Position numbers and translations under genes: made by a program. Shown piece by piece: positions 10,287 to 22,156 of a stretch of DNA of 64,000 bases; the stretch's first letter is position 1; every line of letters begins with the position of its first letter. Source of the stretch: Hypomyces perniciosus (taxonomy: Eukaryota; Ascomycota; Sordariomycetes; Hypocreales; Hypocreaceae); assembly GCA_008477525.1 (NCBI GenBank), contig SPDT01000006.1:151501-215500 (forward strand). The letters run 5' to 3'. The notes below the pieces were generated by a model. It was not told where the DNA came from. It ran no database searches and worked only from the letters and a program-made list of their open reading frames with translations.

Positions 10287-12459
10287 CTACACTACGCTCG
10301 TAGTATGCTTCACCTCCTTCTCCACATGCGAGTCGTTGGAAGACGTCTCCTCCTCCAACATCTGCGATGTCTCGGCCAACTCGACTTCCCACCGCTCCTG
10401 GTACAGTTGCTGGACTTCTCTTGCGCTCGGCGACTCCCTCACGAATGCATCAGCATCCTTGGCCGGGAAGATGAAGTGAAGTGCTGCAAACACCAAGGCG
10501 CTCGACACGAAGCCATATAGGTAATTCAGGAAATAAAGCTCTGTCATGCCGTCCGGAAGGATGACAGACAAATTGACAGCAGCGATGAAGCCCGGCAGGC
10601 ATGGAGCAACACCAATCGCCCACTGTACAAATATTATTAGTCCACGTACTCGTAGTAGTTACATTCATCTCGGTTTTCCTCGGAACACTTACCGCTATCG
10701 GGGCGCGGAAATTAATGCCCCAGGTGTACCAATAAATGCTGTTGCGATTTCCTCGGTACAGGTCGTCAACCTTGATTTTCCGCTTGTTGACGATCAAATA
10801 GTTGGCAAACATCAAGCCTGTCATCGGCGCAAGGAACACGCCGTAGCTGGACAGGACAGAGAGAAAGGTGGTCGCCGTATTGACCAGGCGCCAGGGGTTG
10901 ACAATGGGACTCAGAATAGCCGTGATGTAAGCACCTCTTCGGATATTGATATACCGGGGGAAAACCGATGAGAGGTCAATGCCACCAGCCAACGCGTTTC
11001 CAGGAATATTGCTTCCAAGTTGGGAGATACACAGAGCGAGTCCGGCAAAGAATACTGCAGCGCGTGTTCCAGAGCTCCTATCTTGTTCCAGGATGCGAGC
11101 GAACAGAACAGGCGGGTTCCAAATCGCTTCACCGTCGAATCGTTTCTGCGTAGCAGCAACGACCAGGATGCCGATAATCGAAGTCAGGATACTGTAAATG
11201 GGGTAGGGCCAGGCTTGTCCCCAAATAGCGTTGCTGGGTCGCTTCGCCAGACGAGCGTAATCGTTCTGGTTCAGAATTCCGGCTGCAATGGAGCCGACAG
11301 TAGACATTATGCCATACACCATAAGCCATACAACGCTGGTCGGTCCGCCAGTGGTAGGGATCACGGTCTCAGAATCGAGCGTATCACCAAAACCACCAGG
11401 GCCCATAGTTGTCAAAGCCCAGATGAGCAGAACCAGGAAGAAGATCATGGTTACGGTGCTCGCCACGTAGAAGAACTTCTCCAGACGGTGCGGCTTGATC
11501 CAGACGAATGGCAGGCTGATGATACAAAAGAGGAAGTATGACACAAATTGGGCTGACGTCATGCCTGTGCTCTCAGGGATAGTGTTGGGAATATGCTCTT
11601 CGTAGTCAGGGTCCCAGGACAGGAGGATGAGTTGGAAACACTGGCCCCCCACCCATGATTGGAAGCCATACCTGCGATGGACATTGGTTAGTACACGTTG
11701 ATGGGATTATAGATACATTATATGCGCAGAGCTCGCAACTAACCAGACTGTAGCAACGAGTTAGTCATAGCGAAGTAACGACGAGGGGAGTTGCAATTTT
11801 GCACATACCAAAACACAGGAAGATACGATTCCAGATGGCGAACTGGGATCCCCACATGCCCCATACTGCACGGCTGTAGACGGAAAATCCAACTGAGGAA
11901 CAAAAAGGTCTCGTTAGTATTTTCTACCCGTCGAGGTTGGCCTTTCGGAGACGAAGACGCACTGTGGTAGTAGGCACCGGCCAACGAGCTCAGGATGAGC
12001 GCAACTGTTGCGAGGATGTTTCCGATAATGATAGCTGAAACAGCGTGAGCAAGTATACCGAATATACGGCGCGAACAAGAGCACGCGACATGGCGACATA
12101 CCAATGATGGATTGCCACCAGTTCAAGCCCAGCGGGATCAGCGCGCTACCAGTCAGGAACGTCGCAATGTTGCAGTTGATCAGCAGCCCTGGAAAGGATT
12201 CTCATCAGTCCTTGCGCGCGCATTAGAATTATAGAAGATCCGTCAGTCGCATCGTACAGTAGTTGTGGAACGTCCAAAAGGTCCATGTCCGTCGCGCGGA
12301 CTCGACAGGCCGAATATCATCGTTCTATCACACGCAAACGGATGAAGCATTAGCAACTCGGCTCCGATATCATCACAGCGGCCATTTTTTGTTCCAACAT
12401 ACGATCCATTGCGACACGTAAGGCAACTCAGCGCGTTCGATCAAGCCCCCGAGTCCCAT
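10287..12459 (-). CDS. NCS1-family nucleobase/allantoin-type permease
   Basis: Eight exons give exactly 561 aa: 12459-12403, 12324-12258, 12188-12102, 12034-11963, 11892-11809, 11747-11744, 11671-10693 and 10622-10287. The product is a polytopic membrane transporter of the NCS1 (Fur/Dal4) family. Visible signatures are an N-terminal NDDIRPVE...RTW lead-in, WWQSII before an early helix, the WYGFQSWVGG helix, and GSNIPGNALAGGIDLSSVFP in the second half. Family members import uracil, uridine, allantoin, hydantoins or related compounds by cation symport. The substrate cannot be read from sequence here. The gene lies back to back with the hydantoinase-type gene (1.5 kb divergent spacer) and downstream of a zinc-cluster regulator. 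Exon 6 is only 4 nt long. The start at 12459 was chosen because the residues before it lack family resemblance. Confidence 0.88.
11744..11747 (-). other. 4-nt micro-exon (TCTG) of the permease gene
   Basis: The micro-exon is flanked by an upstream intron (11808-11748: GTATGT donor, GACTAAC branch, CTACAG acceptor) and a downstream intron (11743-11672: GTTAGT donor, TACTAAC branch, CGCAG acceptor). Joining exon 5 directly to exon 7 shifts the frame. Inserting TCTG restores the helix ...LCF-V-W-YGFQSW expected for NCS1 proteins, and the total CDS length becomes divisible by three. Confidence 0.82.
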
Positions 12460-12753
12460 TTTCGCAGCGTTTGCGCGTCCCAGACGTACGTCACTCCGTA
12501 CTCGTAGACGTGAGAAGGAAGGCCGGAGGACCTCACAACGGATCCGAAGCGGCAATCGGTGGGGCCAAAACCGCCGGAGGAGAAAAATAAACAAATTAAT
12601 GGTATTATACTAGTAGTAATAATAATAATAGGTAGTAGTATACGAGTAAAAAGGACGGACTATGGCGGCCGGGGAGAAGTGGATTAGAGCGTCCGGGCCA
12701 TTAATGCGTCCTATCGCCAGTTGCCCGAGCAGTAGTACAGAGAGTGAGTGTAT

Positions 12754-12812
<59 letters not shown>
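12754..12812. repeat. (TAG)n trinucleotide microsatellite
   Basis: About 19 uninterrupted TAG/GTA units lie in the divergent promoter. Such runs are usually length-polymorphic between strains. Confidence 0.95.
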
Positions 12813-12813
<1 letters not shown>

Positions 12814-13450
12814 TGTAATGTCAGATGGGGAGAGGCGAAGCGTGAAGTTATTACTGAAATTTTCCACGTCCCGTCAGAAATTAAGGCAAATTGCGCTCGT
12901 ATCATCTCGCACTCTGGAGCCTTAGGTAATCCTCGTCTCGGCGCGACTCCGCGGCCGTCGCAATGCAAAGCCGCGTCCCCGCCTCGCTGCGCCTTTTCTA
13001 GGCAATCCTCTCGTGTTGCCCATCGACATAGTAGTATCACGTCTGGGGGTTATGCGTGTTGGTCCGATTCCGGTTGCTGTTCATTTCATGCTCATGCTCT
13101 ATGCCTGGTTAGTTTGCCCGTTGGATGGTGAGGGGAAAAGCTGCGAGCATGAGGGTCGGTCGTTTGATCGAGATAGTGGTTCGGAGGTTTTCTAATCATC
13201 AACTATTAGTACTACTCGCAGCCACGAGATCTGATCGGCGAACCATTCCGCCGGGACCTTCGGCAAACTCGACTCTGCAAGGAGTTGGCCGAAGGCACTT
13301 CCCCGAGGGCTTATCAATGGAGTGATGTCAGCGCGAGACAACAGGTTCGCTATCCCAAGACCAGGCATCGTCTCTCAGCGCCTCATTCAAGCCCCATATG
13401 TAGCAATCTAGAAGGTTAGCTGCCAACGGTAGTCGCGGGCATTGGGTATT

Positions 13451-13484
13451 GGTGGTGGTGGTGGTGGTGGTGGTGGTAGTAGTA
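13451..13484. repeat. (GGT)n microsatellite grading into (AGT)n
   Basis: About nine GGT units are followed by TAGTAGTA on the plus strand, within the same promoter spacer. Confidence 0.9.
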
Positions 13485-13937
13485 TTTCGCGGCATGCCAG
13501 ACAGACTGACCATCGCCATTCTCCCCCAAAACGGCGCAACGACATCTCTCCCCACCCACCATGATGATGCATGGACTCGCAACCGTTGCGCTTTATGTAA
13601 TACTACTACTTACTACTTACTACTACTAACTACTACTACTCGTAGTAGTACTACTATTAGGAGACTCCGTGGGGCCCCATAGTCTGGAGGAGTAGTGCTA
13701 TTAACATGTCAAGTTGGGCGAAACTTCGCCGTCGCCTATTTTCTGTTCACTACGGAGTAATCGAACCCACGATACGGATACTCTTCAGCACACCGCGATG
13801 GATAAACTAAAGGGCAGGCGCCCCCAAGTTGCCTTTAACAATGAACCCCTCGAGCAGCCAATTGTTCCTCCTTAACAAAGCAGACATCTTTGGGACCCTG
13901 ACGACTGACAGACATTTCAAAGACCAGTCGCCTCATC

Positions 13938-16900
13938 ATGTCTCTCTACCGCATTGGCGTTGATGTTGGCGGCACCAACACCGATGCCGCCATCCTCGAT
14001 ATCAAGGCCCTGGACCAGCCCGGACGAGGTGTCCTCGCATCATACAAGGCGTCCACGACTCCAGACATCACGAGCGGCATAGAAGCTGCTATCCAGGAAG
14101 TCATCGCCCAGTCCAAGGTCGAGAAGAGCCGGGTACTCAGCGTCACCATCGGCACAACCCACTTCATCAATGCACTCATTGAAGCCGATGCACGGAGGTT
14201 AGACCGAGTCGCCGTCTTCCGGCTCTGCGGTCCTTTTACAAGACAGATTCCTCCCTTCTCAGATTTCCCCCTCGGGCTTCGCAGTGTCATTGATGGAGGT
14301 GTTCACTACTTGGATGGCGGGCTGGAGATGGATGGACGAGAGATCCTCCCCCTGGATCCAAGCCAGATCCGCCAAGCTACCAGAGACGTGGTTGCATCCG
14401 GCATCAACGCCATCGCCCTCGTCGGCATCTTCTCACCACTCGATCATGATGGGATTCACGAAGAGGAGTGCAGGAAGATCATCCTTGACGAAGCCCCCGA
14501 GCTCAGGGTCGTTTGCTCTCATGACATTGGACCGACCGGCTTTCTCGAAAGAGAAAACGCGACAATTCTAAACGCCACTATTCTGCGAACTGGTCATCGG
14601 GTGAAGAATAGTTTCAAGCGAGCCATGGCACGCCTGAGACTAACTTGTCCTTTGTTCCTTTCCCAGAACGACGGCACTCTCATCGATGCTGAAACCGCCG
14701 CCAAATACCCTATCAAAACATTTTCTAGTGGACCCACAAACAGCATGACTGGTGCCGCATTCCTTGCTGGCCTTGACAACAAGTCACAGACAATATCGAA
14801 TGGCAACGGCACTAACGAAGACGATGCCCTTGAGCCTCAGGTTCTTGTGGTGGACATTGGTGGCACTACAACCGATGTCTGCGCTTTACTACCCTCCGGC
14901 TTCCCCCGACAGGCGCCTGGTTTTGTTGAACTAGGAGGTGTCAGAACTGCCTTTTCCATGCCCGAAGTTGTTTCAATAGGCCTGGGTGGTGGAAGCAAGG
15001 TCCAAGTGGAACCTGACAACACTGTCCGGGTCGGCCCAGGCTCTGTTGGTCACTTCATTCGCGAGCAAGCTGTGGTCTTCGGTGGATCGACATTGACAAC
15101 AACCGACATTGTTGTTGCTCTGGGCAAGGCTGAGTTAGGAGACGCCTCTCTTGTCAAGGACGTTCCCGCATCCACTATCGAGCTTGCCCGTAAGGAGATC
15201 AAGAAGAAGCTAGAGAGGGTGATTGATCAAATGAAAGTATCGTCAGCACCAGTCCACATTCTCCTTGTTGGTGGCGGTGCGCTCCTTGTGACAGAGGATT
15301 TGGAAGGAGTAGATAAGTGCATTCGGCCTATTCATGAGGGCGCCGCCAATGCTGTCGGTGCCGCTATTGCAAAAGTCTCTGGTGAAGTCGACACTGTAGA
15401 GATCCTCGAGGGTAAGGCGGAAAAGGATGTCCTTGACGCAGCATGCAAAAAAGCAATTGCCCAGGCTATCGAAAAGGGAGCTTCGCCGGATGACGTTCGC
15501 ATTGTCGAAATCAACAGGATGCCACTCCAGTACATGACCCAGGTTACCGTCAGAATCCAAGTCCGGGCGGTCGGCAAGCTTGCAATCCCTGACGAACTGA
15601 CCCCTCCCGCATCACCACTATCCGATGAAGAGCTATTGAACTTCAAGGAAGAGGATGAGGGCCCCAAAGTCAGCGTTCCAAATGCTCTCGAACCTACAAC
15701 CAAGCCATCCCTCAACATTGACCTAACAACATATCGGCCCGAAGTACGGGACGGTGTTTGGTACATCTCCGAGGTTGATTTAGAGCTAATATCTACGGGA
15801 TGTGGTGTTCTGGGAACTGGTGGTGGAGGCTCTACGCATTACGAGTACATCAAGAGTTTGCGTGCACTTCGTAACGGGGGCAAGGGGAAAATGAGGGTTA
15901 TTTCACCCAAGTCTCTCGAGGACAATGTCTCTGTTTGCTTTGGATCATGGTATGGAAGTCCGAGTGTCATCAATGAGCGAATCTCTGGTGGCAATGAGAT
16001 CCCCAGTGCTATTGAGGCCACTGCCAAAATCACGGGTAAGCCTATTGAAGCCGTGGTGGCCGACGAGATGTAAGTGATCGAGAAGCTTTGGTTTCAGCTG
16101 AATGTGTTGCTGACCTATGCAGTGGTGGTGGCAATGGACTGTCTACTTTCCCTACCAGCGTTCACTTCGACATTCCCATTGTGGACGGCGATGGCATGGG
16201 AAGAGCATATCCAACTATGTACCACGGTAAGTGTGCTTGTCAGGGCCAATTTATGACGCTTGCTAACTCCATTGTTAGTTACCTTCAGTGTTTACGGCCA
16301 CTCATTAGTCCCTTGTGCGCTGACCGATGCACGAAACAATGTCAGCGTAGCTATGGTAAGACTCGTCGTTCGCTATATCAGTGCAAGCATCGAAACTAAT
16401 CACGAAATACACATAGAGCACGGATACCCCATTCCGATTAGAGAAGGTGCTCCGAACAACATGTATAGAGCTTGGTCTGGGCTGTGCCTCGTCTTCAGCC
16501 CCATTACCTGGCTCGGTCGTTAAAGAATATTCTGTTCCAAACACTGTGTCCCAGGCCTGGTATTTGGGTCGCGCTGTCCATCAGGCCAGACGGCAAAAGT
16601 CGAGCTATATCGATGCAATCGTGAGTAAACATCTTGTCACCTATGCTGGAGTTTAGCACCATGCTGACTTGGAACCACAGTTTGCTGTTTCAGCTGGAAA
16701 GCTGCTCTTCACTGGAAAGATCATCGATGTTCAACGCCATCTTGGGGGTGGCTACACCATGGGTGCTGTCGTCATCGCACCGCTGAGTGACGACGAACTT
16801 GACTCTTCGGCATATAGCGCCAAGCACTCCGTTCCTAGCGATCGGCATATGTTTATCCCCTTCCAAAACGAGTTCTTGTATGCTGCTCTTAGCGATTCAG

Positions 16901-17166
16901 AAGGATCCCAGGAGTCCCAAGAGGTTGTTTGCACGGTACCGGATTTGATATCCATCCTGGGACAAGACGGAGAGGGCATTGGATCGCAAGACCTGCGGTA
17001 TGGTTTACGTGTCAACGTCGTTGCACTGCCGGCACATCCTCTCTGGAAGACGGAACAGGGTATTAAAGTGGGTGGCCCGGAAGGGTTTGGGTTCAAGATG
17101 CCCGTCGTTGGTGTGGATGATGAGTTTTTAGAGTCTCGGAGCGTGATTGATGAGTTTGGGGCGTAA
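13938..17166 (+). CDS. Hydantoinase A/oxoprolinase-type protein fused to DUF917-like C-terminal domain
   Basis: Five exons (13938-16069, 16123-16226, 16279-16355, 16417-16620, 16681-17166) give 1000 aa. Residues 1-10 carry the ASKHA-type phosphate loop lead (RIGVDVGGTNTDAAI), and near 305 a second one (VVDIGGTTTDVCAL), as in HyuA/oxoprolinase A subunits that use ATP to open amide or lactam rings. From about residue 610 (STGCGVLGTGGGGSTHYEY) the protein follows the DUF917 pattern, with further GGGN and GHSLVPCALTDARNN segments. There is no HyuB-like partner in the window, which fits fungal fusions of this type. The substrate is unknown. Hydantoins, 5-oxoproline-like lactams or related compounds are possible from the family. 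The divergent NCS1 permease suggests import-linked catabolism. Confidence 0.88.
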
Positions 17167-17509
17167 ATGAAAGGCTATATAAATGGGAATTATTGGGGTG
17201 ATGAATTATATATAATTATCCATAACCTCTTGAAGAGGCATTCGACCAGGCAGTCGGCACACTACATAATAAGAAGCCACATCATATCAATTTGAACGCC
17301 CTCTGCTATTCTGGTCAGGACACACTCTAAATAACTGTCACCAAAGGTTTCATGGCATCGTGTAGTTGCAGCGTGTATTGTTCAGTCTGATGAGCAACTA
17401 CTTTGTTTACATCTAGATCCTCAAATGAATGACGGGTTTCCGGTCTGTGAATGACGACGGAATCGCAACTTTCCAAAATCCGATGTGTTTCCTCCTAGAA
17501 CCTATCCAT
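17167..17509. other. Convergent 3' intergenic region
   Basis: The hydantoinase-type gene and THI4 end towards each other across about 340 bp. AT-rich sequence around 17170-17225 is compatible with 3'-end formation signals. No gene is seen. Confidence 0.5.
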
Positions 17510-18728
<1,219 letters not shown>

Positions 18729-19576
18729 CTGAGGAGACATGATCCTGTCTGGACAGACTACCACCGAAGGGTGCCATGGCTGCGATATGGTTTTCGGGGA
18801 CGCATGTACCGATTGAGAAAGAATTCGACCTAATGGTATTAGAAACGATCTGGTATATATGTTCATGATGTCTAGGACAAACTGTGAATTGATCACTTGG
18901 TTACTTGACAGGGTGCTTGTTCAAATTTCTCGAAAATATCAGTTGAAAGAAAGAGCAGGGTTCTCTGGCATGCGTCAATTAAAGAGGCGCAAGTAGATAT
19001 TTATATGTATTGATAACGTCATGAAATGAGGGGTAAAACCAACACATCTTGATATGATCTACTCCATCATCATCATGACGGCGATGTCGGCATGCATCAC
19101 AGTATGGGGATTAAGATGCTTAAGTCTTATAGCCGTGTTGGCCGGGAGTATCCGGTGCTTGCCGCTCCGATATCTCGTCTGGTCTGACGCCGTGCAGTAG
19201 ATATCCCAAATATGATTGAGTAATAGCGGGTTTTTTCCTCTCTCAATACTACGAGAAGTGCTATATATGGATGGAGTACGCGGTTCGGCAAGCTATTATA
19301 ATTCCCGCAGGGTATTGCATGGTATTGGGAGCATGATGACCAAGACTGTGAGATGATGAGTGATGGACACTAACCAAGTTCTCTCCGTCGAACTGGGGCA
19401 TTTGCGCCAATTATTTGATCGTGTAATATCAACTTGTAGTTGATATCCTAGGCCGAAATCCGTGTTTGTGATCTGTGCAGCAAGTCGTGTGGGGAAACTG
19501 CTTCGTACTTGTAGTAGTAGCTGATCCAGGAACCCAGGTCACGAGAAGAAACAGCCAGCGGGTTTTGATGGTATAT
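18729..19576. other. THI4 promoter and 3' space of TIM-like gene
   Basis: The THI4 leader exon begins somewhere upstream of 18780, and the rest should be its promoter. TATATA-type sequence occurs near 18852-18860. No other gene was found. Confidence 0.5.
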
Positions 19577-20356
19577 TCATGCCTCTGCAATCTCCCGAAT
19601 CGTCTTCACAAACTGCTCCGGGTCGTGTCCAAACCTGCCCAGAAATAATCCATCCAGCCCTCCCTTCAGTCGCTCATACAATCCTGGTCCTGCGCTGCCT
19701 CCATACACCACTCTCGTCGTCCCTTTCCTCCCCTTAACACACTCCAGCCCTCTGATACCATCTACTACGTTGAGAATATGTGTCTCGCCAGCAGGTTGGC
19801 TTGCTCCAATAGCCCACACGGGCTCGTAGGCAAGGACTACCTCCGCGTCGTCTGATACTGAAGCCATGACAGCCTCAACTTGTCCATGGCACTCTTCCAC
19901 AGCAATGCTTACATCTCCCTTTGTCTGCTCCCCAATGCAGACTAGCGGGATCATGCCATTGCGGCTCACAGCAGCAGCCTTCTTTGCAACCATCGCATCG
20001 TTCTCACCAAATATTCTTCTGCGCTCTGCGTGGCCTACTTCCACGATCTTGACGCCTGCACTGCTCAAGACGGCAGGACTGATTTCACCTGTAAATGCAC
20101 CTTGATCTTCCCAGTGGCAGTCTTGGGCACCTGGCCAGATGGGCACGGGGCTCGATTTCAGCTGGGAGATGGTGTTTGTGAGGGAGATGAAGTCGGGGAT
20201 AACGAAGATGTCAATTTTGGAGAGCTGATCTGATGAAATGCCAGAAAGATGGGCGAGAAAGCTATTCGTGAAGTCTTCAGTGCGAGTGAGGGAGAAGTAC
20301 ATCTTGGTTGACAGGCCGATGAGCCATCGGCGATGTGGTGGGCTGGACATGGTCAT
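19577..20356 (-). CDS. Triosephosphate isomerase paralogue, probable L-erythrulose-1-phosphate isomerase
   Basis: A single exon of 259 aa (or 257 from the ATG at 20350) with a TIM-barrel isomerase pattern. It has the catalytic Lys (K18 in STKMY), His (H109 in VGHAERR) and Glu (E178 in YEPVWAIG), and the phosphate-binding YGGSAGPG. The N-terminal strand differs from glycolytic TIM (STKMY instead of the usual NxKMN), which marks it as a side-branch paralogue. In Brucella (EryH) and Yarrowia (EYI1) such TIM-like enzymes interconvert L-erythrulose-1-phosphate and D-erythrulose-4-phosphate. The assignment rests on its place beside RpiB-like and DHA-kinase-like genes. Plain triosephosphate isomerase activity is the alternative. 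Confidence 0.82.
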   Translation of the reverse strand: MTMSSPPHRRWLIGLSTKMYFSLTRTEDFTNSFLAHLSGISSDQLSKIDIFVIPDFISLTNTISQLKSSPVPIWPGAQDCHWEDQGAFTGEISPAVLSSAGVKIVEVGHAERRRIFGENDAMVAKKAAAVSRNGMIPLVCIGEQTKGDVSIAVEECHGQVEAVMASVSDDAEVVLAYEPVWAIGASQPAGETHILNVVDGIRGLECVKGRKGTTRVVYGGSAGPGLYERLKGGLDGLFLGRFGHDPEQFVKTIREIAEA

Positions 20357-20848
20357 AGATGTGAGATGGCCCGGTTCGATCTACCAGAAACGTCAATTAA
20401 GCAGCCCAAAGAAACTGATGAAGAATTATTGAGATCAAAGTAGTATATAGTGAATTTCGTAAAAGTAGCAATTATTCCGCCAATCCGGGGAATATAGCCC
20501 GAGCTCCCGCACCGGCTCCGAACGCCCATTCCCCTTCTGGGATCCCGGGATGCCGGCGGCTGCTTTAAAGAACTCCGGCTACGGGTTCCTGGACTTGAGC
20601 TCTCACGGGACCAGATTCAAGACCCAACTAGATGCATTGGGCTCTGACGGAATCACAAAAATAGCTGTTGTCCACTGTGTTCTCTTCTTGCGTATGGATC
20701 TACCCGCCACGCCAACATTACCCCCCAGCTCGGGTGCCTGCATTACCCTATTCAGTATCCCACGCCCATCGGATCTCCCATGTATGCACTTGGGCCAAGA
20801 CCGGATAACCCCCTCTTAGCAAGTAGGCTCCAATGAATATCCCCTTCT
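20357..20848. other. Short intergenic region between TIM-like and RpiB-like genes
   Basis: About 490 bp between two co-oriented genes. It should contain the promoter of the TIM-like gene. GC-rich inverted sequence GGGATCCCGG near 20538-20547 is visible. No coding exon. Confidence 0.45.
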
Positions 20849-21424
20849 CTATGCTTCAAGATGCCCGATCTCCTCCACCTTCTTGGCACTCGCACTCGAG
20901 GAGTCAAACTCATATCCGAGCCACTCGACTGCTAGCCTCCGAGCCAGCTCCAATCCAACCACCCGCTCGCCCATACACAGAACTTGTGCGTTGTTGCTCT
21001 TGACGCTCCGTTCCACACTGAAACTGTCGTGTGCCGTCACCGCACGAATGCCCTTGACTTTGTTGGCTGCGATGGCGACTCCTAGGCCCGTGCCGCAGAT
21101 GAGCAGAGCGCGGTCTGCCTTGCCCTCCGCCACAAGACGGGCAGCAGCCGCTGCTCGTAAAGGATACGTTGTCTTGTCTGTAGATTCGTTTGAGCCAACG
21201 TCGATGACTTCGGTGACGCGGTCATCGGATTCGAAGTCTCGCTTGATGGTATTTTTGTAGGTAACGCCGGCTTCCTAAATGAAGTAAATCAGCGTTTTAG
21301 TTTTTCTCAGAAAAAAAACAAAGAATTCATTCTGAAACTGAAACCAGTAGAGTAGACAGCTCAAGAGTAGACGTCCAAGTCAACTTACATCGCAGCCCAT
21401 GGCAATCCTCCACTTTGGAGCCAT
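20849..21424 (-). CDS. RpiB/LacAB-family sugar-phosphate isomerase, probable D-erythrulose-4-phosphate isomerase
   Basis: Exons 21424-21389 and 21274-20849 (donor GTAAGT, acceptor TTTAG) give 153 aa, the normal RpiB size. The N-terminus [15 protein letters not shown] matches the RpiB start. The catalytic Cys is C72 in LLICGTGLG, and H94 lies in TAHDSFS. Downstream, [15 protein letters not shown] is conserved. RpiB proteins isomerise ribose-5-phosphate in bacteria, but most fungi use RpiA for that step. Fungal RpiB homologues such as Yarrowia EYI2, like Brucella EryI, act on erythrulose-4-phosphate. It lies head-to-head with the kinase gene. The function is inferred from that context. Confidence 0.9.
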
Positions 21425-22156
21425 TTTGTCCGTATGGGTGGTTAATCAAAGTAAATCCACGCAGAATTAAAATTAATCGAGCTGTAAGTAGAACCAAGAC
21501 ACCTTGAGATCATTCGGGAAGAAGTTCTCCGTTTGTCTTATGACCTCGAGGTGAGATCCGAACTTAGGTCAACATCCCGGATTGTCCTCCCGCCACCAAC
21601 AGGAATCTCCACTCCATCATTACCACGTCAACCTTCATAGTCTCTTCAGCCATTTTAGGATACAGCTCAAGCACCCTTTCAGGAGATACGCCAGCGGGGT
21701 TCATACCCCAGAATTGGGATCACTAGGACGCTCGGTATTTCCCAATTAGGAAAGCCGGCAGGGGTCAGATGAGATGCAAAAAGGCCCGGAACACAGGATT
21801 CAATTCGATATCCCCGATTCGGGAGATATATGTGGAGAGGGATTCAATGCGGGGGAAAAGTAGATCAATATCAGAAAGTTGGACAGAGTTGGCTTAATGA
21901 TATACCAAAGTTGGGTGTCAATGATAATAGAAATTGACCACTTTTGCCACCGATATTGGCGTTGGGGTTGGTTATGCAAGCCCCTTACGCGGTACCAATG
22001 GTGTGAGAAGCTATTCTTCCCTTGTCAATGGGGAGCTCCGATGTAGGTATTTGCCATCGTTTCTGATTTCTTTAGTTATATTCCCCCTCTCCTCCAAGAA
22101 AACAAGATGTGGTTAAAGAAGGCGGAACTCGACACACATCTCATCTCATCAGAACC
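21425..22156. promoter_or_regulatory. Divergent promoter between RpiB-like and kinase genes
   Basis: The two divergent ATGs are 732 bp apart, so a shared, co-regulated promoter is likely. CT-rich sequence (22075-22100) precedes the kinase start. No specific binding site was identified. Confidence 0.55.

Larger units (their letters stand above)
12460..13937. promoter_or_regulatory. Divergent, microsatellite-rich promoter region of permease and hydantoinase-type genes
   Basis: This 1.5-kb spacer separates the two divergent start codons and presumably carries both promoters. It holds a long (TAG)n run at 12754-12812, a (GGT)n run at 13451-13478, a TAC/TAG patch with inverted symmetry at 13599-13661, and a TACGGAGTA motif at 13751. 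The reading frames through the repeats (poly-Val or poly-Tyr) are artefacts. No specific operator could be assigned. Confidence 0.6.

Noticed and set aside
12610..13040. Frames rich in Val, Tyr or Thr repeats
   Set aside because: They only translate the TAG/TAC/GTA microsatellite in the divergent promoter.
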